From Arthrinium phaeospermum (taxonomy: Eukaryota > Ascomycota > Sordariomycetes > Amphisphaeriales > Apiosporaceae): a stretch of DNA of 64,000 nucleotides. This document shows, in pieces, positions 30,526-41,788 of the stretch. The stretch is taken from positions 3,782,001 through 3,846,000 of the forward strand of contig QYRS01000001.1 of the NCBI GenBank assembly GCA_006503535.1. Direction: 5' to 3'. The first letter of the stretch is position 1. Every line of letters starts with the position of its first letter. The translations under genes and the position numbers were made by a program. The notes under the pieces were generated by a model that was given only the letters and a program-made list of their open reading frames with translations, was not told the DNA's origin and searched no databases.

Positions 30526-31746
30526 CTACATGAATTGTAAGGACCTGGTCGCCAGGGGTGTTCGCACTTGATCTAGATGTCGCATGAGTTCTCCGACTCC
30601 CAGTGCAACGAGCCTCACAACGTCCGACCATTTCGCGCGCTTGGACCGAAGCATGGCGGCCTCTGATATTATACTGATCAACTCGCTCTTGAATTTCTCA
30701 ATAGCATCGTATGACGCTCGGAAACTCCGACGGCTCTGGGTGACGAGTTTGTCAATCTCATCCAACTTACCTAGGCATCCGTCAATGAGTTCTACATCAG
30801 CTTGATTCATACTGGTCTTCTCCTGATTGAGCAGTATGCGAGTGGATCCTGCCATATCCTGCAAATCTTGCACCATGCTTTTCACGAACTTCAAACGGCC
30901 CAGCAACTCCTCCGAGCGTTGTTTGAGCTGTTCCATTCTTTCGAGCGTGCTGTCCAGAAGGCTGTAGAATTCTTGTTCAACATTCTTCATTTCGCGGGGT
31001 TCGTTGTATCCATAGCCAAGTATCTGAAGAACCCAGGAAAGAAAACCGTTGCTTTTTGTCTCAGCATTCTCCAAGCCCTCCAAGATGCTCGGTAGCTTAC
31101 GTTGGAGGAGATAGCCGCAGTTTCGAGCCTGTGGTAAGAAGTCGCGCAGCTTACTGATAGTGTCAGCCGCTTTCTTCTCTAGCAGGTTGGTAGCATTGAT
31201 GAGACTCAGAGCATCCGGCAAATCGCTCTGTAGGAGAATCCGTCTAATGTCATCCATATGGTCGATCTCTTGAGAAATCTTCCCGGTCAAGCCATTACGT
31301 TTCAAATGAACTTGCCGCACGTCGCTGGACCCTTCTCCGACCTTAGGAAGACCGTTGGCATCGTTCTTGGCAAGCGCATTCCTGAGGGCTTGACAGTGTT
31401 CCCGATTGTTGACCCAAGGTGCCTGGCAGACGGGATGAAGAGATTCGAACCTTGGGAGACCAAGCGTTGGGGAACTGCCAAAAAACGCCCACTTCAAAAG
31501 AGTGAAAAGGCTAGGCATTGCCAATTTATAGAACACGAGGGCCAGTATGACAACAAAGATTGATGCGATGATGGTCTCGAAGGGTGCAGTGAGAATACGC
31601 CGGAAGGAATCATAGAGCCGTTGACGCCACCACTGCTGTTCCCCTGGTGACTTTGGTGTGAGCTGAATCGGCCTGGCATGTTTCCTCGCAGAGGTCCTCT
31701 CTCTGGGAAATTCGTCGGCTGAGCCGTACTCGTATCGTGCCTCCAT
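30526..31746 (-). CDS. Fungal membrane/coiled-coil protein of unknown function, 406 aa
   Basis: Minus-strand single exon with the first ATG at 31746 (MEARYEYGSADEF). A basic region (ARKHARPIQLTPKS) precedes one or two membrane segments around residues 55-90 (TIIASIFVVILALVFYKLAM and a second hydrophobic stretch). The remaining 300 residues are predominantly helical with heptad-like patterns (for example LLDSTLERMEQLKQRSEELLG), suggesting a coiled-coil cytosolic or lumenal domain. No catalytic motif is present. The architecture matches uncharacterised fungal proteins; function is unknown. Confidence 0.65.
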   Translation of the reverse strand: MEARYEYGSADEFPRERTSARKHARPIQLTPKSPGEQQWWRQRLYDSFRRILTAPFETIIASIFVVILALVFYKLAMPSLFTLLKWAFFGSSPTLGLPRFESLHPVCQAPWVNNREHCQALRNALAKNDANGLPKVGEGSSDVRQVHLKRNGLTGKISQEIDHMDDIRRILLQSDLPDALSLINATNLLEKKAADTISKLRDFLPQARNCGYLLQRKLPSILEGLENAETKSNGFLSWVLQILGYGYNEPREMKNVEQEFYSLLDSTLERMEQLKQRSEELLGRLKFVKSMVQDLQDMAGSTRILLNQEKTSMNQADVELIDGCLGKLDEIDKLVTQSRRSFRASYDAIEKFKSELISIISEAAMLRSKRAKWSDVVRLVALGVGELMRHLDQVRTPLATRSLQFM

Positions 31747-32719
31747 GGCTTGAGTCAGGTTTGAATGTTGTTTGATAATGTGTCTCTCTGTAAGCAATAT
31801 CTTTGTTCATGTACTAGGCAGCGAGGTTACTGAATGGTGGTAGATGCGTAGTGCTTAATGACCGAGTAATGGAGGGTCTCGAACTGTATGTAATATATAC
31901 CCTAATGATGCTAGAGATGGAATAATATCGATCGGTTAAGAAATCAATCAGAATGTTGCATCGGTTCCAGATATTCCTATCGCTTGAGCTGGAAGTCACC
32001 AGAAGCCCTTTGTTCTGCACTTCTTTCCTTATACATCGATCGGGTTGTAGGGAGACACATCCACACTGGAACTATCGGGTTGTTCTTTCTGGGCCGTTTA
32101 GGTTCTAGCGACTAGGATGTTCTTCATTGGGTTATTGAGGAACCCGAAGGGCCGCGTGGGACCGGCGCTTTTTCTCCTCCTGGGGTGCGGTTCGTTACAT
32201 CATGGCCAACCCTCTGTCGGATCTGATCAGGAAAACAACTCTTGTTCTGCACCGCAACGACGCTGCTAAGTTGCGCGGCCAAAATCGCTCAGCCAACGAC
32301 ATACTCGTCTGGGTTCTGGTACAACCCCAGGGAACATGGTAGATGCGCCCTTCCGTGTCTGATTAAGACGGTGGCGGCACACGTCTTCTTCCAGTTTGGC
32401 AGTTGCCATGTATGAGACCTCAACAGCCACCAAGAGCCTGGTCTCACTAGCCGTAGGCAGATCAACGGATGTAGAACATGTTCAGGATGGGTTTCACATA
32501 TTTGATAGTAGGGTAGATACTGGTGTAGTATGTTACAGTAGTTTTGACACAGCTCCGCCAGCTCTATAGTCTCGGGTGCTTTATACATATGATACACGTT
32601 CGACAATTGCCCACCAATAGGCCGGCTGGCACCTAACCCGACATCTGCTTCTGACGGAACGCAGCAACCCCTGAAGAGCCCACCACGCCACACTGCAGAT
32701 ACGTGCAAGCAGCAGTTGC
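31747..32719. other. Intergenic; border between accessory and core halves
   Basis: No gene supported. It includes AT-rich stretches near 31860-31980 and the 3' flank of the mL38 gene. A 157-codon minus frame here is partly an extension of the mL38 reading region into non-coding sequence. Confidence 0.4.
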
Positions 32720-34160
32720 TTATCGTCGGGGCATGCCACGGATTCTCTTGGTGTACTTCCACAAGCTCTTATACTTGGGCTTCTGGCGCTTGGCCTCCCA
32801 TCCGCGAGCCTTGCGCTCGGGCTTGAGCGAGTGCACTCTCGCGTGCTTGAACTCGACATCGGCGCCGGGCAGGTTCCAGCGCGCCATGACATCGGCGGTA
32901 CCCTCATCCCAGACGGAACGGAAGATGTTGAAGCCGACGGGGCTCAGGGTGAACTTGTCCTTGAAACTCTTCAGACTGAATCCGTCGCGGCCGCTGTACA
33001 GCTCCCGCAGCTTGGCCAAGTCGAGAGTCTGGCCGGGCTTCTGCTCCAGGATCCAGATGGACATACGGTGGTAGGGGGCACCCTTCTGGGCGAAAGCCGG
33101 CAGCCAAGGCACGGCCAGCTGGGTCTCCTTGTTGACCTTGCTCAGGGGAAGAGAAGAGTTGTTGGGAGAGATGGGCACGTTGGCGGCCAGGTAGTGGCAG
33201 CGACGCTCGAAACTGTCCGTCTCGGCATTGGGCACATCAGAGTCCATGACTACGACGGACACGAGGCGCTCGCCAGGGTTGAAGACCTGAACCTTCAGAC
33301 TCGGGGGCTTCTCGCTGATGCGACTGTCGATGATCTCACCCGGTGTGGTCTTGCGTTGACGGAAGAACATCTGCACGTCGGCCGTCGGCTCGAACTTCGG
33401 CAGCACATCGGGCACGATGTTGAGCTGCTCAATACGCTGAGAGATCATGCGGAAGGGGTAGCCTCTCCATTTGGTTTCCGCAAGATGGCGGTAGATAGGC
33501 TTGTCCATATCACCTGAAAAGATATCAGTCAAACGAAATTGGTGCCAGCTGCTCGTGGGTTGACGTACCGAGTCCATCTTCGAACCTCCGCTTGACAATA
33601 GGGTCGTTGATATCGGCAAGGATCTTGAGCTCCTCGACCCATTTCTTCATGCTTTGAAGCCGCATGTTCTTCTTCACCTCTCCTCCGGGAACCTGGTCGG
33701 CGGGTGTCGCTTCTAGCCTCTTGACCTTTGCAATTTCACTCGCAAGGGCCTGGAGCTTCTCTTTGCGGTCTTCCTGCAGAACCCTGCGGGCCTCCTGGAA
33801 GCATTGGTAGGGCATCTGCTCGAAGGGGACGTTCTCCGAGGTCTGCATGGCGACACGACGACGCCTGGATCCCACCGGCGGGGTTCCCTTCTTGAAGAGA
33901 CGAATCTCTTCCCAGTACTGAGTGGCGGAATCGGGGGTCAGCCTCGGCTGGGATGCAGGCGCTTCCTTCGTGGCATCGGCGGCGGTTGAGCTCGGCACGG
34001 GCACCTGAGAGGCGGGAGGTGGTGGGTTTGTCGTCGTCGTGGTAGTAGCCTCATCTTTGCGGGCAGCACTCTGGGAAAAAGTGCGAGTGAAGCTGAGAGC
34101 TACCCGGTCCTGTCGCATGGACCGGGCAATGGGTCTTGCGACCCTCTGGCAAGTTGACAT
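32720..34160 (-). CDS. Mitochondrial large ribosomal subunit protein mL38 (MRPL35), 461 aa
   Basis: Two exons on the minus strand, 34160-33569 and 33513-32720, with a 55-nt intron (GTACGT...CAG). The N-terminus is Arg/Ser-rich without acids (RVARPIARSMRQ), a mitochondrial presequence, followed by a Thr/Pro/Ala-rich linker. The C-terminal part is the phosphatidylethanolamine-binding-protein-like domain typical of mL38: VVVMDSDVPNAETDSFERR, PISPNNSSLPLS and PYHRMSIWILEQ. It ends in a basic tail. It is a structural protein of the mitoribosome. It is divergent from the uL4m gene with a 294-bp spacer. Confidence 0.88.
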
Positions 34161-34454
34161 GATTGCCTGTTGAACGCTTTACTGGAGCGTGTGAGGGATT
34201 GTCGGAGCTCTAGCTAAAGATTCGCTTGTCGAAACTTTTTGGAGTTGCGCGACACTGGTGACAGCAATTGGAGGGGTCCCCACTTAATTTTGTCTAGCCC
34301 GCCATCCCGGGCCGCTGAGCAGCTGCAAGGGTCGAGAACGTCCAATTTTCCCAAAGTGAAGCTCAATTCAAGGTATCGCTGAACGGAATCCAATACCGTC
34401 TCGCCAATTCGACGTCAATTGACCCAGCGCATCCATACGAGCCGGCAGTCAGTC
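34161..34454. promoter_or_regulatory. Shared divergent promoter of mL38 and uL4m genes
   Basis: Only 294 bp separate the two start codons, so the two mitoribosomal genes almost certainly share control elements. No single site can be named from sequence alone. Confidence 0.5.
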
Positions 34455-35496
34455 ATGGCGGGGAAAGGTGCACGAGGTCTGACAGAGGCCTTTCGGTCTC
34501 TGGCCCTCTCTACACAGTCATGCGGCCAAGTCTCTTCGGTACGTCTAGGCTCTCTCTTCATCCTCCTCCACTTCCGCAAGCCGCGAGACTGACCATGCGA
34601 AACCACAGAGGCTGCCCTCGACATTCAGTCGCTCAATGGCGACCGAGGCTACCCTGCCCAGAGCCACCAGCAACCTCACTACCACTTCCATGACTACGCC
34701 ATGGCGGCCATCTCCTTCCGTCCCTGTGACCGTCTACGACTTTCAATCCTACGAGCCCCAGCGCCTGGAGGAATGGTCCTCGAAACACCTGCACCTCCCC
34801 ATGCGCCGGGACATTCTCCACTTGGCCGTCATCTTTGAGGGAGACAACACACGACAGGGCAGCGCCAACTCCAAGACGCGGTACGAAGTGCACGGCTCGC
34901 ACAAGAAGCTGTACCGCCAGAAGGGCCTGGGCCGCGCCCGTGTGGGCGACAAGCAGTCGCCCCTGCGCCGCGGCGGAGGCAAGACGTTCGGCCCCAAGCC
35001 GCGCGACTTCGGCACGGGCATGAACCGCAAGGTGTACGACCTGGCGTGGCGGACGGCGCTGAGCTACCGGTACCGGCGGGGCGAGCTGGTGGTGTGCGAG
35101 GACGGGATGGAGCTGGCGCTGCCGCAGGAGATCACGGACATGGTGCGCGACGAGCAGCTGCGGAACCAGACCCTCATCGACGGCTTCAAGGCCAAGTGGG
35201 CGCGCCAGGTCCTCGACGGCCATGGCTGGGGCCGCCAGCACGGCCGCAGCACCTTCATCACGACCGAGTGGCGCGAGAACCTCTTCGACGCCATGGACCT
35301 CGTCCCCAACTACGGCATGGCCCTCGATGTCGAGGACGTCGACGTCAAGGACCTGCTCACCACCGGCCGCCTCGTCGTTGAGCGCGATGCCCTGGCTGAG
35401 ATGATTCAGAGGCACCAGAGCGATCTGTGCAGCAAGGTCTTCGTCAACGGTGTCCGTCCCAGCCCGCCCGCAACAGGAAAGGTCATTGTCGAATAA
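34455..35496 (+). CDS. Mitochondrial ribosomal protein uL4m (YmL6), 323 aa
   Basis: Exons 34455-34538 and 34609-35496, 70-nt intron (GTACGT...CAG), phase 0. Exon 1 supplies a presequence rich in Ala, Arg and Ser; an in-frame ATG inside exon 2 (34636) would lose part of it, so the upstream start is preferred. The L4 core is clear: GSANSKTRYEVHGSHKKLYRQKG, then GRARVGDKQSPLRRGGG and GPKPRDFGTGMNRK, followed by the Rossmann-like C-terminal domain. The segment matches the RNA-binding loop of bacterial L4. It is a core 23S-type rRNA-binding protein of the mitochondrial large subunit. Confidence 0.9.
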
Positions 35497-36677
35497 GATA
35501 GATTAGACATGGCTTTGGTGGCTGAGGTTAGTTTACAACCCAACGTATGTACTACTATTGTAAATGAGATCTGTATACAAACCGGGCTTGTAAATAAGAG
35601 AATTCAAACCACTTGTCTCGTTTGTGCCGTGGTATGCAGAACAAAAACATGTTCAGCCTTTACATCTTGAGCACCAGATTCAAGTTGGACGACGTGTCTG
35701 TCCTCGGTACGAACTGGTATTGTTAAATATATGCATCGTATATATATTCTTTGGCAATGCAATTGCTGGAGGCGATCCAAACACACTCGTCAACAGCCCC
35801 TGAGAGACCTCGGATTCTTGATCGTTAGCCAATACCCAATAAACTCCTTGGCACAGCATATGATCGCTATCGTTCTGTAAGTACTCTGTCTGTACATATA
35901 AGTTTATATATTCAAGGACATTTGAAGGAGTTGCCGCGCGCGGCTACACTTCTGGTGTATGCTTCGAATGGTGCTTTTTGAATGAACACTCGGGGTCCCA
36001 TTTGACCCACGTCGAGCTCGTTCCGGGGACGTCCTGCCTTTGAGAATCAATATATCAACTTTTTAAATTGCCAGAACCATGGTGCTGCAGTACATTTGAA
36101 CGAACCTTGTTGAATTCGATGCAATTTGACCATCCAAGTCTATCATCCATGGGTGACAAAGGGGTTACCAATTTGGCTCTGAGAAGTTGAGTCTGAAAAG
36201 CCATACGTAGCTAGAAATATCCATTGGTGAATAGATAACAAGAACTGCATTGTCAACCCAAAACTTATCCACGAGAAGAGCCTGGCATTCAAGGGATAAG
36301 CAATATGATAGGCTCGAATTGTGCATTCTCAATATTTTACTGATTTGTCCACGGGTTTATATGATACAAAAGGAGGTTCTCTATAACCCCTTCGGAGCTG
36401 ACCCGTCATCTGGTCAACGTAGATGGAGGCCGTCTCTATACGAGTTCTATGCAAACAAAGAACGCCATTTTCATATGCTACATCAGAGATTCTCTCTGCT
36501 GACCTAGGAGGCTTTGGGTATTCGCCCATCCTGATTTCCTCACACCGTTGCCCCAATGCCTCGGCTCTTCATGGTTTTCTCAGGGCATACCCTCGTTGAG
36601 GCAGATCCTGTGGGAACCCCCGCATCGGTTTCTCGTTCCTCGCCTTAGTCGTCGTTGCCCTTCACACAAACTAGCGC
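35497..36677. other. Intergenic between convergent uL4m and uS13m genes
   Basis: 3' flanking sequence, AT-rich around 35700-35760. No gene, RNA or repeat is supported over this 1.2 kb. Confidence 0.4.
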
Positions 36678-37242
36678 TTAGGTGCCCCGGATGCGGTCAC
36701 CACCACCGCGCTCCAGCACGTTCAGCTTGCGGGACGTGGCGATCTGCGTGCGGGTGTTCTGGCCGCGCACCGGCAGGCCCATGGCGTGGCGTCGGCCGCG
36801 GTAGGAGCCCATGTCTCGCAGGCGCTTGATGTTGTCCTGGACGACCCGGCGCGCGTCGTTGTCGATGGTCATGGTGGACAGCTCGGCCGTCAGCGACGTC
36901 ACCGTCTTGACCGGCAGGGTGCCCAGGCGCGCCAGCGGGTGGATGCAGTACTTGGCCATGATGCGCGTCGAGGTCTGGGGCCCAAGGGCGTAGAAGGACT
37001 CGAGGGTTTTCTATACAAGATGACAAGACAACATGTGAGCATTGTTTTCACCCTTTCCCAAGAAGGCAGGCCGGCCGCCATTGGCTCATCGTCGGAGAGT
37101 TGGCAGCGGTGGTCTCGATCGGGGGGTGTCGGCGTACCTTGACCAGCTTTTGCGGGTGGAAGTTGATTCCCAGAACGAACACCTGGAGATATATTAGCAT
37201 AGCCCCTTTATTGCATCAGTGACATGTCAGAGAATTTACCAT
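36678..37242 (-). CDS. Mitochondrial ribosomal protein uS13m (SWS2), 126 aa
   Basis: Three exons on the minus strand: 37242-37240 (the ATG alone), 37182-37138 and 37010-36678. Splicing right after the start codon (ATG|GTAAAT...CAG|GTG) yields MVFVLGINFHPQKLVKK, the usual fungal uS13m start. Then follow ALGPQTSTRIMAKYCIHPLA (helix-two-turn-helix region), LTAELSTMTIDND, NIKRLRDMGSYRGRRHAMGLPVRGQNTRTQ, the highly conserved basic S13 core. Length fits the mitochondrial form. It belongs to the head of the small mitoribosomal subunit. It is divergent from the cyclophilin gene. Confidence 0.9.
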
Positions 37243-37774
37243 CTTGAATCAATGGGTGCACCTGCTACGGGCGCAATCACAATGTCTATTTGTTCGACGT
37301 AATAATTCTCCAGATCTTGATGCCGATACTGGACCTGCTTATGCCATATGGGCCTTCAAGTTCAAAAAGTCCAGCGCACGTGCCACCCGATTTTATGCAG
37401 CTCGGCAGCTGTTCCTCCATCCAGCAAGTTCTCCAAGGGAGCAAACGCGTCGCTTAACTTATCGATAGCGATAAGCCAGCGATCCCCTCGCTATGCAATG
37501 TACATGTCAGTGTACTATCACTGGTTCACCCGCCTTGGCTTTGCCTCCCGGACCAATTGAGAGCCTGCTAGGGGTCCAGCTTCGATAGACGGACGGGGTC
37601 TTGAAACGTAGCTTCAATTGCCATAACCAGGTCGCCGCTTCCCACCTTGAGCTCCCCATCCTCCCTCTTCTTTCCTCCTTCCCCCTTCCCATTGATCTCT
37701 GGAAAGATCACACAATCTTGACGACTTTCACTTCACACAACCGAACATCACTTGGACATTGTCAATTGCCCACC
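37243..37774. promoter_or_regulatory. Divergent spacer of uS13m and ER cyclophilin genes
   Basis: This 532-bp spacer contains both promoters. A CT-rich leader precedes the cyclophilin ATG (ending TGCCCACC). No gene lies inside. Confidence 0.45.
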
Positions 37775-38917
37775 ATGTTCAACCTGCGCCGACTCGCTGT
37801 TAGCGCCCTGCTCCTTGTTGGAGTCAGCATGGTCTTCTTTGCGTCGACCGCTGAGGCTGCCAAGGGCCCCAAGATCACCCACAAGGTCTACTTCGACATC
37901 ACCCACGGCGACGAGCCCGTGGGTCGCATTGTCATGGGTCTCTACGGCAAGACCGTCCCCAAGACTGCTGACAACTTCCGCGCTCTTGCCACTGGCGAGA
38001 AGGGCTTCGGCTACGAGGGCTCTACCTTCCACCGCGTTATCAAGCAATTCATGATCCAGGGTGGTGACTTCACTAAGGGTGATGGCACTGGTGGAAAGTC
38101 CAGTAAGTTGTGATCCAGTTTCACCCGGTGCTCGGCGACACCCCGATGGCTAATTCTCATTTCGCAACAGTCTACGGTGAGAAGTTCCCCGACGAGAACT
38201 TCAAGCTCAAGCACACCAAGCCCGGCATGCTGTCCATGGCCAACGCCGGCAAGGACACCAACGGCTCGCAGTTCTTCATCACCACCGTCATTACTTCGTA
38301 AGTGCCTCGAACCAGAAACCGTACTAGAGCGCAATAGAACAAGTGCTAACAGACAATCATCAGTTGGCTCGATGGCCGTCACGTCGTCTTCGGCGAGGTC
38401 CTCGAGGGCATGGACATTGTCACCAAGATCGAGAACTTCAAGACTGCCGCCGGCGACAAGCCCGAGAAGACTGTCAAGATCGCCAAGAGCGGAGAGCTGG
38501 AGGTGCCCCCTGAAGGTATCCACATGGAACTATAAACAAGCCCCCCTTTGGTAGCCCCTCGTCTTACCCTGATAGACACGGATTCGCCTTCTCCCCTCTA
38601 AGAGATGTTGCCATTGCCCCCCTTCGTTCGGTTCCAGCGCCCAAGCCCGCCCAAGCCTGCCCTCGCCCGCACTCCCTCGTAACTGAGCTGATTCGGCCCG
38701 CTCCCCCTTTCTAGAAGAAATCTACGGTAACTCTGCGTGGGCGGCTGGCTACTCGAACGAAGTAGAGGCGAACCCCTTGAAGCAGGACACCCCTTCTTAC
38801 GGACTCTCGGCTTTCCAGAAGGGTGCCGTCTTCGCCGTCTTCGTGGCTGTCTTCGTCGTCTACATGCGCGTCACCAGGCCCAAGACCGACATTGGGTACG
38901 AGAAGACCATGGCTTAA
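37775..38917 (+). CDS. ER cyclophilin B (peptidyl-prolyl isomerase) with two alternative C-termini, 208 or 269 aa
   Basis: Exons 37775-38102, 38171-38297 and 38364-38535 give a 208-aa protein: signal peptide ([20 protein letters not shown]), then the cyclophilin fold with catalytic [15 protein letters not shown], the Arg of [23 protein letters not shown], ending in EGIHMEL. HMEL resembles the HDEL-type ER retention signal. Alternatively a donor GTATCC at 38516 and acceptor CTAG at 38713-38714 skip the HMEL tail (199-nt intron) and add exon 38715-38917: a linker with [12 protein letters not shown], a membrane helix ([15 protein letters not shown]) and a short cytosolic tail ending KTMA, giving 269 aa. 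Both frames are clean. The enzyme folds secretory proteins. The second form would be membrane-anchored. Which form dominates cannot be told from DNA. Confidence 0.88.
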
Positions 38918-39236
38918 ATAGTTCACTGCAAATCCAGCAGCTAAAAGTTCAATGCAAAGAATGGATTTTATCCATGACCTACTACTGACTGCTTTTCGTC
39001 GTAAAAAGGGTGATCAATTTAGAGTGCCAGCTGTGGAGCTCTGATATGTGCTGAACTTTGGGAACGAAAAGTAAGAGTAAACTCGTCTGTTCGCCTTATT
39101 GGGCGCGCAAAGTGCTCCATAAATTTTTTAAAAAAGTCTAGAAACCCTCTATTCAATCTAGACGCTGGACTGGACCTTTGCGACCAAGTGAATAAATCAT
39201 ACAACAACCCCGCCACCCCAGAAACCAAAGCAAAAA
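38918..39236. other. Spacer between cyclophilin and TRM112 genes
   Basis: 3' flank of the cyclophilin gene and promoter of TRM112 (319 bp). Nothing else is seen. Confidence 0.4.
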
Positions 39237-39975
39237 ATGAAGATCTTAAGTCTGAACTTCTTGACTTGCGCCGTCAAGGCCTGCAAGTCGACGTCGGGTT
39301 CCTACCCGTTGCACCCCAAGGATGCCGAGCTCGTGGAGGACGACCTCGAGATCAACTTGGATCTGCTCCTCAATGTAATGACCCGCATTGACTGGACTGC
39401 GCTGTCCACCACGGCGACTGAGGTAGGTTGCGTGCAATACATGCTCACTTCACTTATATCCCCTTGTTTATTAGATTCTCTTGGATCCTTTCATGTACGG
39501 TTGGAGATATGTGACGGCCCCGAGCGGCATATGGCAAGAAAGTTCTTGCACTGAAACATTGGCGTCGGCTCATACCGAAGACGTCTGCTTCCACTCTACC
39601 ATCTTGATATCTCATGTTAGCCGAGAAATTTCCCTTTTGGCCTACCTATTTGTGGCTCCAATATCTCTATTTACTTCTCCCTTTCCCATATTTCCTTTCC
39701 CCCCTTCAATATCATGCACTTCCCTCACCTACGCTCCCTGTCTCCGTCTCATCACTAACCCTCTCTCACTCATATAGCTGGGCTTCCCCTCGCTGCCCGC
39801 CCAGGCCCCGACCAAGGAGGAGCTCGAGGGCGACGAGAAGATGCTCAAGGACCTGCACCACCTGCTCATGGAGACGCAGATGATGGAGGGCAAGCTCGTG
39901 TGCGGCAACTGCGGCCACGAGTACGCCGTCCGCGAGGGCATCGCCAACTTCTTGCTGCCCGCCCACCTGGTCTAA
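39237..39975 (+). CDS. TRM112, methyltransferase-activating zinc protein, 127 aa
   Basis: Exons 39237-39422 and 39778-39975, separated by an unusually long 355-nt intron (GTAGGT...TAG). The N-terminus MKILSLNFLTCAVKACK has the two Cys of the zinc site (residues 11 and 16), and the C-terminus LVCGNCGHEYAVREGIANFLLP has the other CxxC and the conserved NFLLP end. Trm112 is the obligate partner of several methyltransferases acting on tRNA (Trm9, Trm11), 18S rRNA (Bud23) and release factor eRF1 (Mtq2). Length is typical. No oddity other than the large intron. Confidence 0.93.
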
Positions 39976-40747
39976 GGCAAGGAGCGAGCTAGCTTGCTCG
40001 CTTCCTTCTTTGTTCAGAAACATCAGAGAACCCGGACCCATCAGATTAAACAGCAGATATCAATGCTTATGATGGGGTTTCGTTGTGTGGTCATGGGCGT
40101 CTTGGTGTGCCCGCTTGCCTTATCTTAGTTGATGGATGGTAGTGAAGCCACTGACAGAAAGGCTTCTGGGAGCCAAGACGAAATGGAGAGGCATCAATGG
40201 GCCAGGGGCCCTTCGACCGTGGCACTCGGCCTGGAATGAGCAGAAGGGTTCCTCTCAGTGGTGATGGAACTGACTCTCTCTTGGGATCATGCTTCACGTC
40301 AGGCGGATACGACCGAGGAGAAACGAAATGGCTTCATCATACTAGACGTGGTTAGAAAAACAGGCGTTTCGGGTGTCTTTTAGTCGCTTTCTTTCGTGCC
40401 AGCGAAGACCGAACAGCATGATGACACAGATACACTAAAGAAGATGTTCTTAGGACGATAACTTCACTCCCATTTGACAAACTTGAAAATTCGATACACT
40501 ATCCTGCCCGCAAATAAAATGATACACACGATAACTTTGTAGAGGGCGATGCCTTTCACGCCACAACCCCCCGTCTCTAAACAACAAATGCAGCTCCGTC
40601 GTCTCCTGCTAGCTATTGGAGACCCGAGCTTCTTCCGGAACCTCTGATCATACAGTGTCACTTTCTGGACATAATATCAACACAACCGCCTACTCCGTTC
40701 GAGGGACAAAAGAGTCTTGCTTGGTACAGCCCGATTCCCACCTCTAT
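39976..40747. other. Intergenic between convergent TRM112 and BIG1 genes
   Basis: 3' flanks of both genes. No gene, RNA or repeat is supported. Confidence 0.4.
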
Positions 40748-41788
40748 TTACTGCTGCTTCTTCTGAGCAGAGGGTCCCATATCCTTATCGAAAGCAGCGT
40801 ACGACACTTCCAAGCTAGACAGAGCCGAGATACCAGCTCCCAGAATGGCCATGAGCACAATCACAGCAACCAAGCCCATGAAGATACCTGGGTTAGGGAG
40901 GTTAGCCATGTTCTTACATACTTTGTCCATCGCCAACCAAACGTAGCATTCATGGGTAAAGGGGCGAGAAGATGAGAAGTTTACTTACCAGGGGTGAAGA
41001 ACTGGTACTTCTCAAACAGCGACCGCTTGTCCGTCTCGTTGGCCCGACGGTACACACCGTTGCCCAGATCCCGCTTGAGCTCGACCCGCGCAGCATCGAC
41101 AAACTCCGCCTCGTAGCTGCTGCTCTCCTTCTCCTCGGCCTGGGGCACGCCGGCGTACACGACCGTGAAGGAGCCCTCGGCCTCGTACTGCGCGAGCACG
41201 ACGGCCAGGTCGTCGTCGTTCTCCTTGAGCGTTTCGTCATCGCTGGACGCCGTGGGGATGGCCTCGAGCGTGACCTCGTCGACCGAGGCCTTCTTGCCGC
41301 ACGACTCCTGGATCAGCTTCGACAGCGTCTTGGTGTCCAGGGCGCCCGCGACCTCGGCCACGGACACGCGGGACGCGACCTGCGCGCTCTTCAGGGTGTG
41401 CTGCAGGCGCGGGGCCGACGTCGAGGACCGCAGGTGCGCGGCGTGAAGGTTCGGCTGGGTGACGAGGAGGTAGCGGTCCGTCGGGCAGCTCGAGAGGATG
41501 TCGGTGGCCAGCTTGGTGACGGATGCGCTGCTTTGGATCTGGGCCTGGTCTTGGGTGGCCGAGTCGGCGAGTCTACGGTACACGGTATGTTAGTTAGATG
41601 CATTGCGGGCGTGTGGTTGCGTATAAGTAGCTGCCGGGGCGGTTTGTTGTTGATGATGATGATGGATGATGGTGGTGAGGCATTACGTACTTTGATGTCG
41701 AGAACAGTAGGAAAGGCGAGGTGTTGGAGAATGCTTGCGCCTCAGCGCAGCAGAGCGCAGCAACGGCTGCGGTATACGAGAAACGCAT
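40748..41788 (-). CDS. BIG1/VOA1-type ER membrane protein, 273 aa
   Basis: Three exons on the minus strand: 41788-41691, 41572-40989 and 40887-40748. A signal peptide (MRFSYTAAVAALCCAEAQA) is followed by the lumenal motif SNTSPFLLFSTSK, a lumenal domain rich in Ser and acidic residues, then KYQFFTPGIFMG leading into one membrane helix (LVAVIVLMAILGAGISAL) and a short cytosolic tail SYAAFDKDMGPSAQKKQQ. This layout, including the FFTPG-helix-MGPxAQKK end, matches fungal BIG1 and the related V-ATPase assembly factor VOA1/Ac45 transmembrane family. BIG1 is needed for normal cell-wall beta-1,6-glucan in yeast. All splice sites are canonical. Confidence 0.8.
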
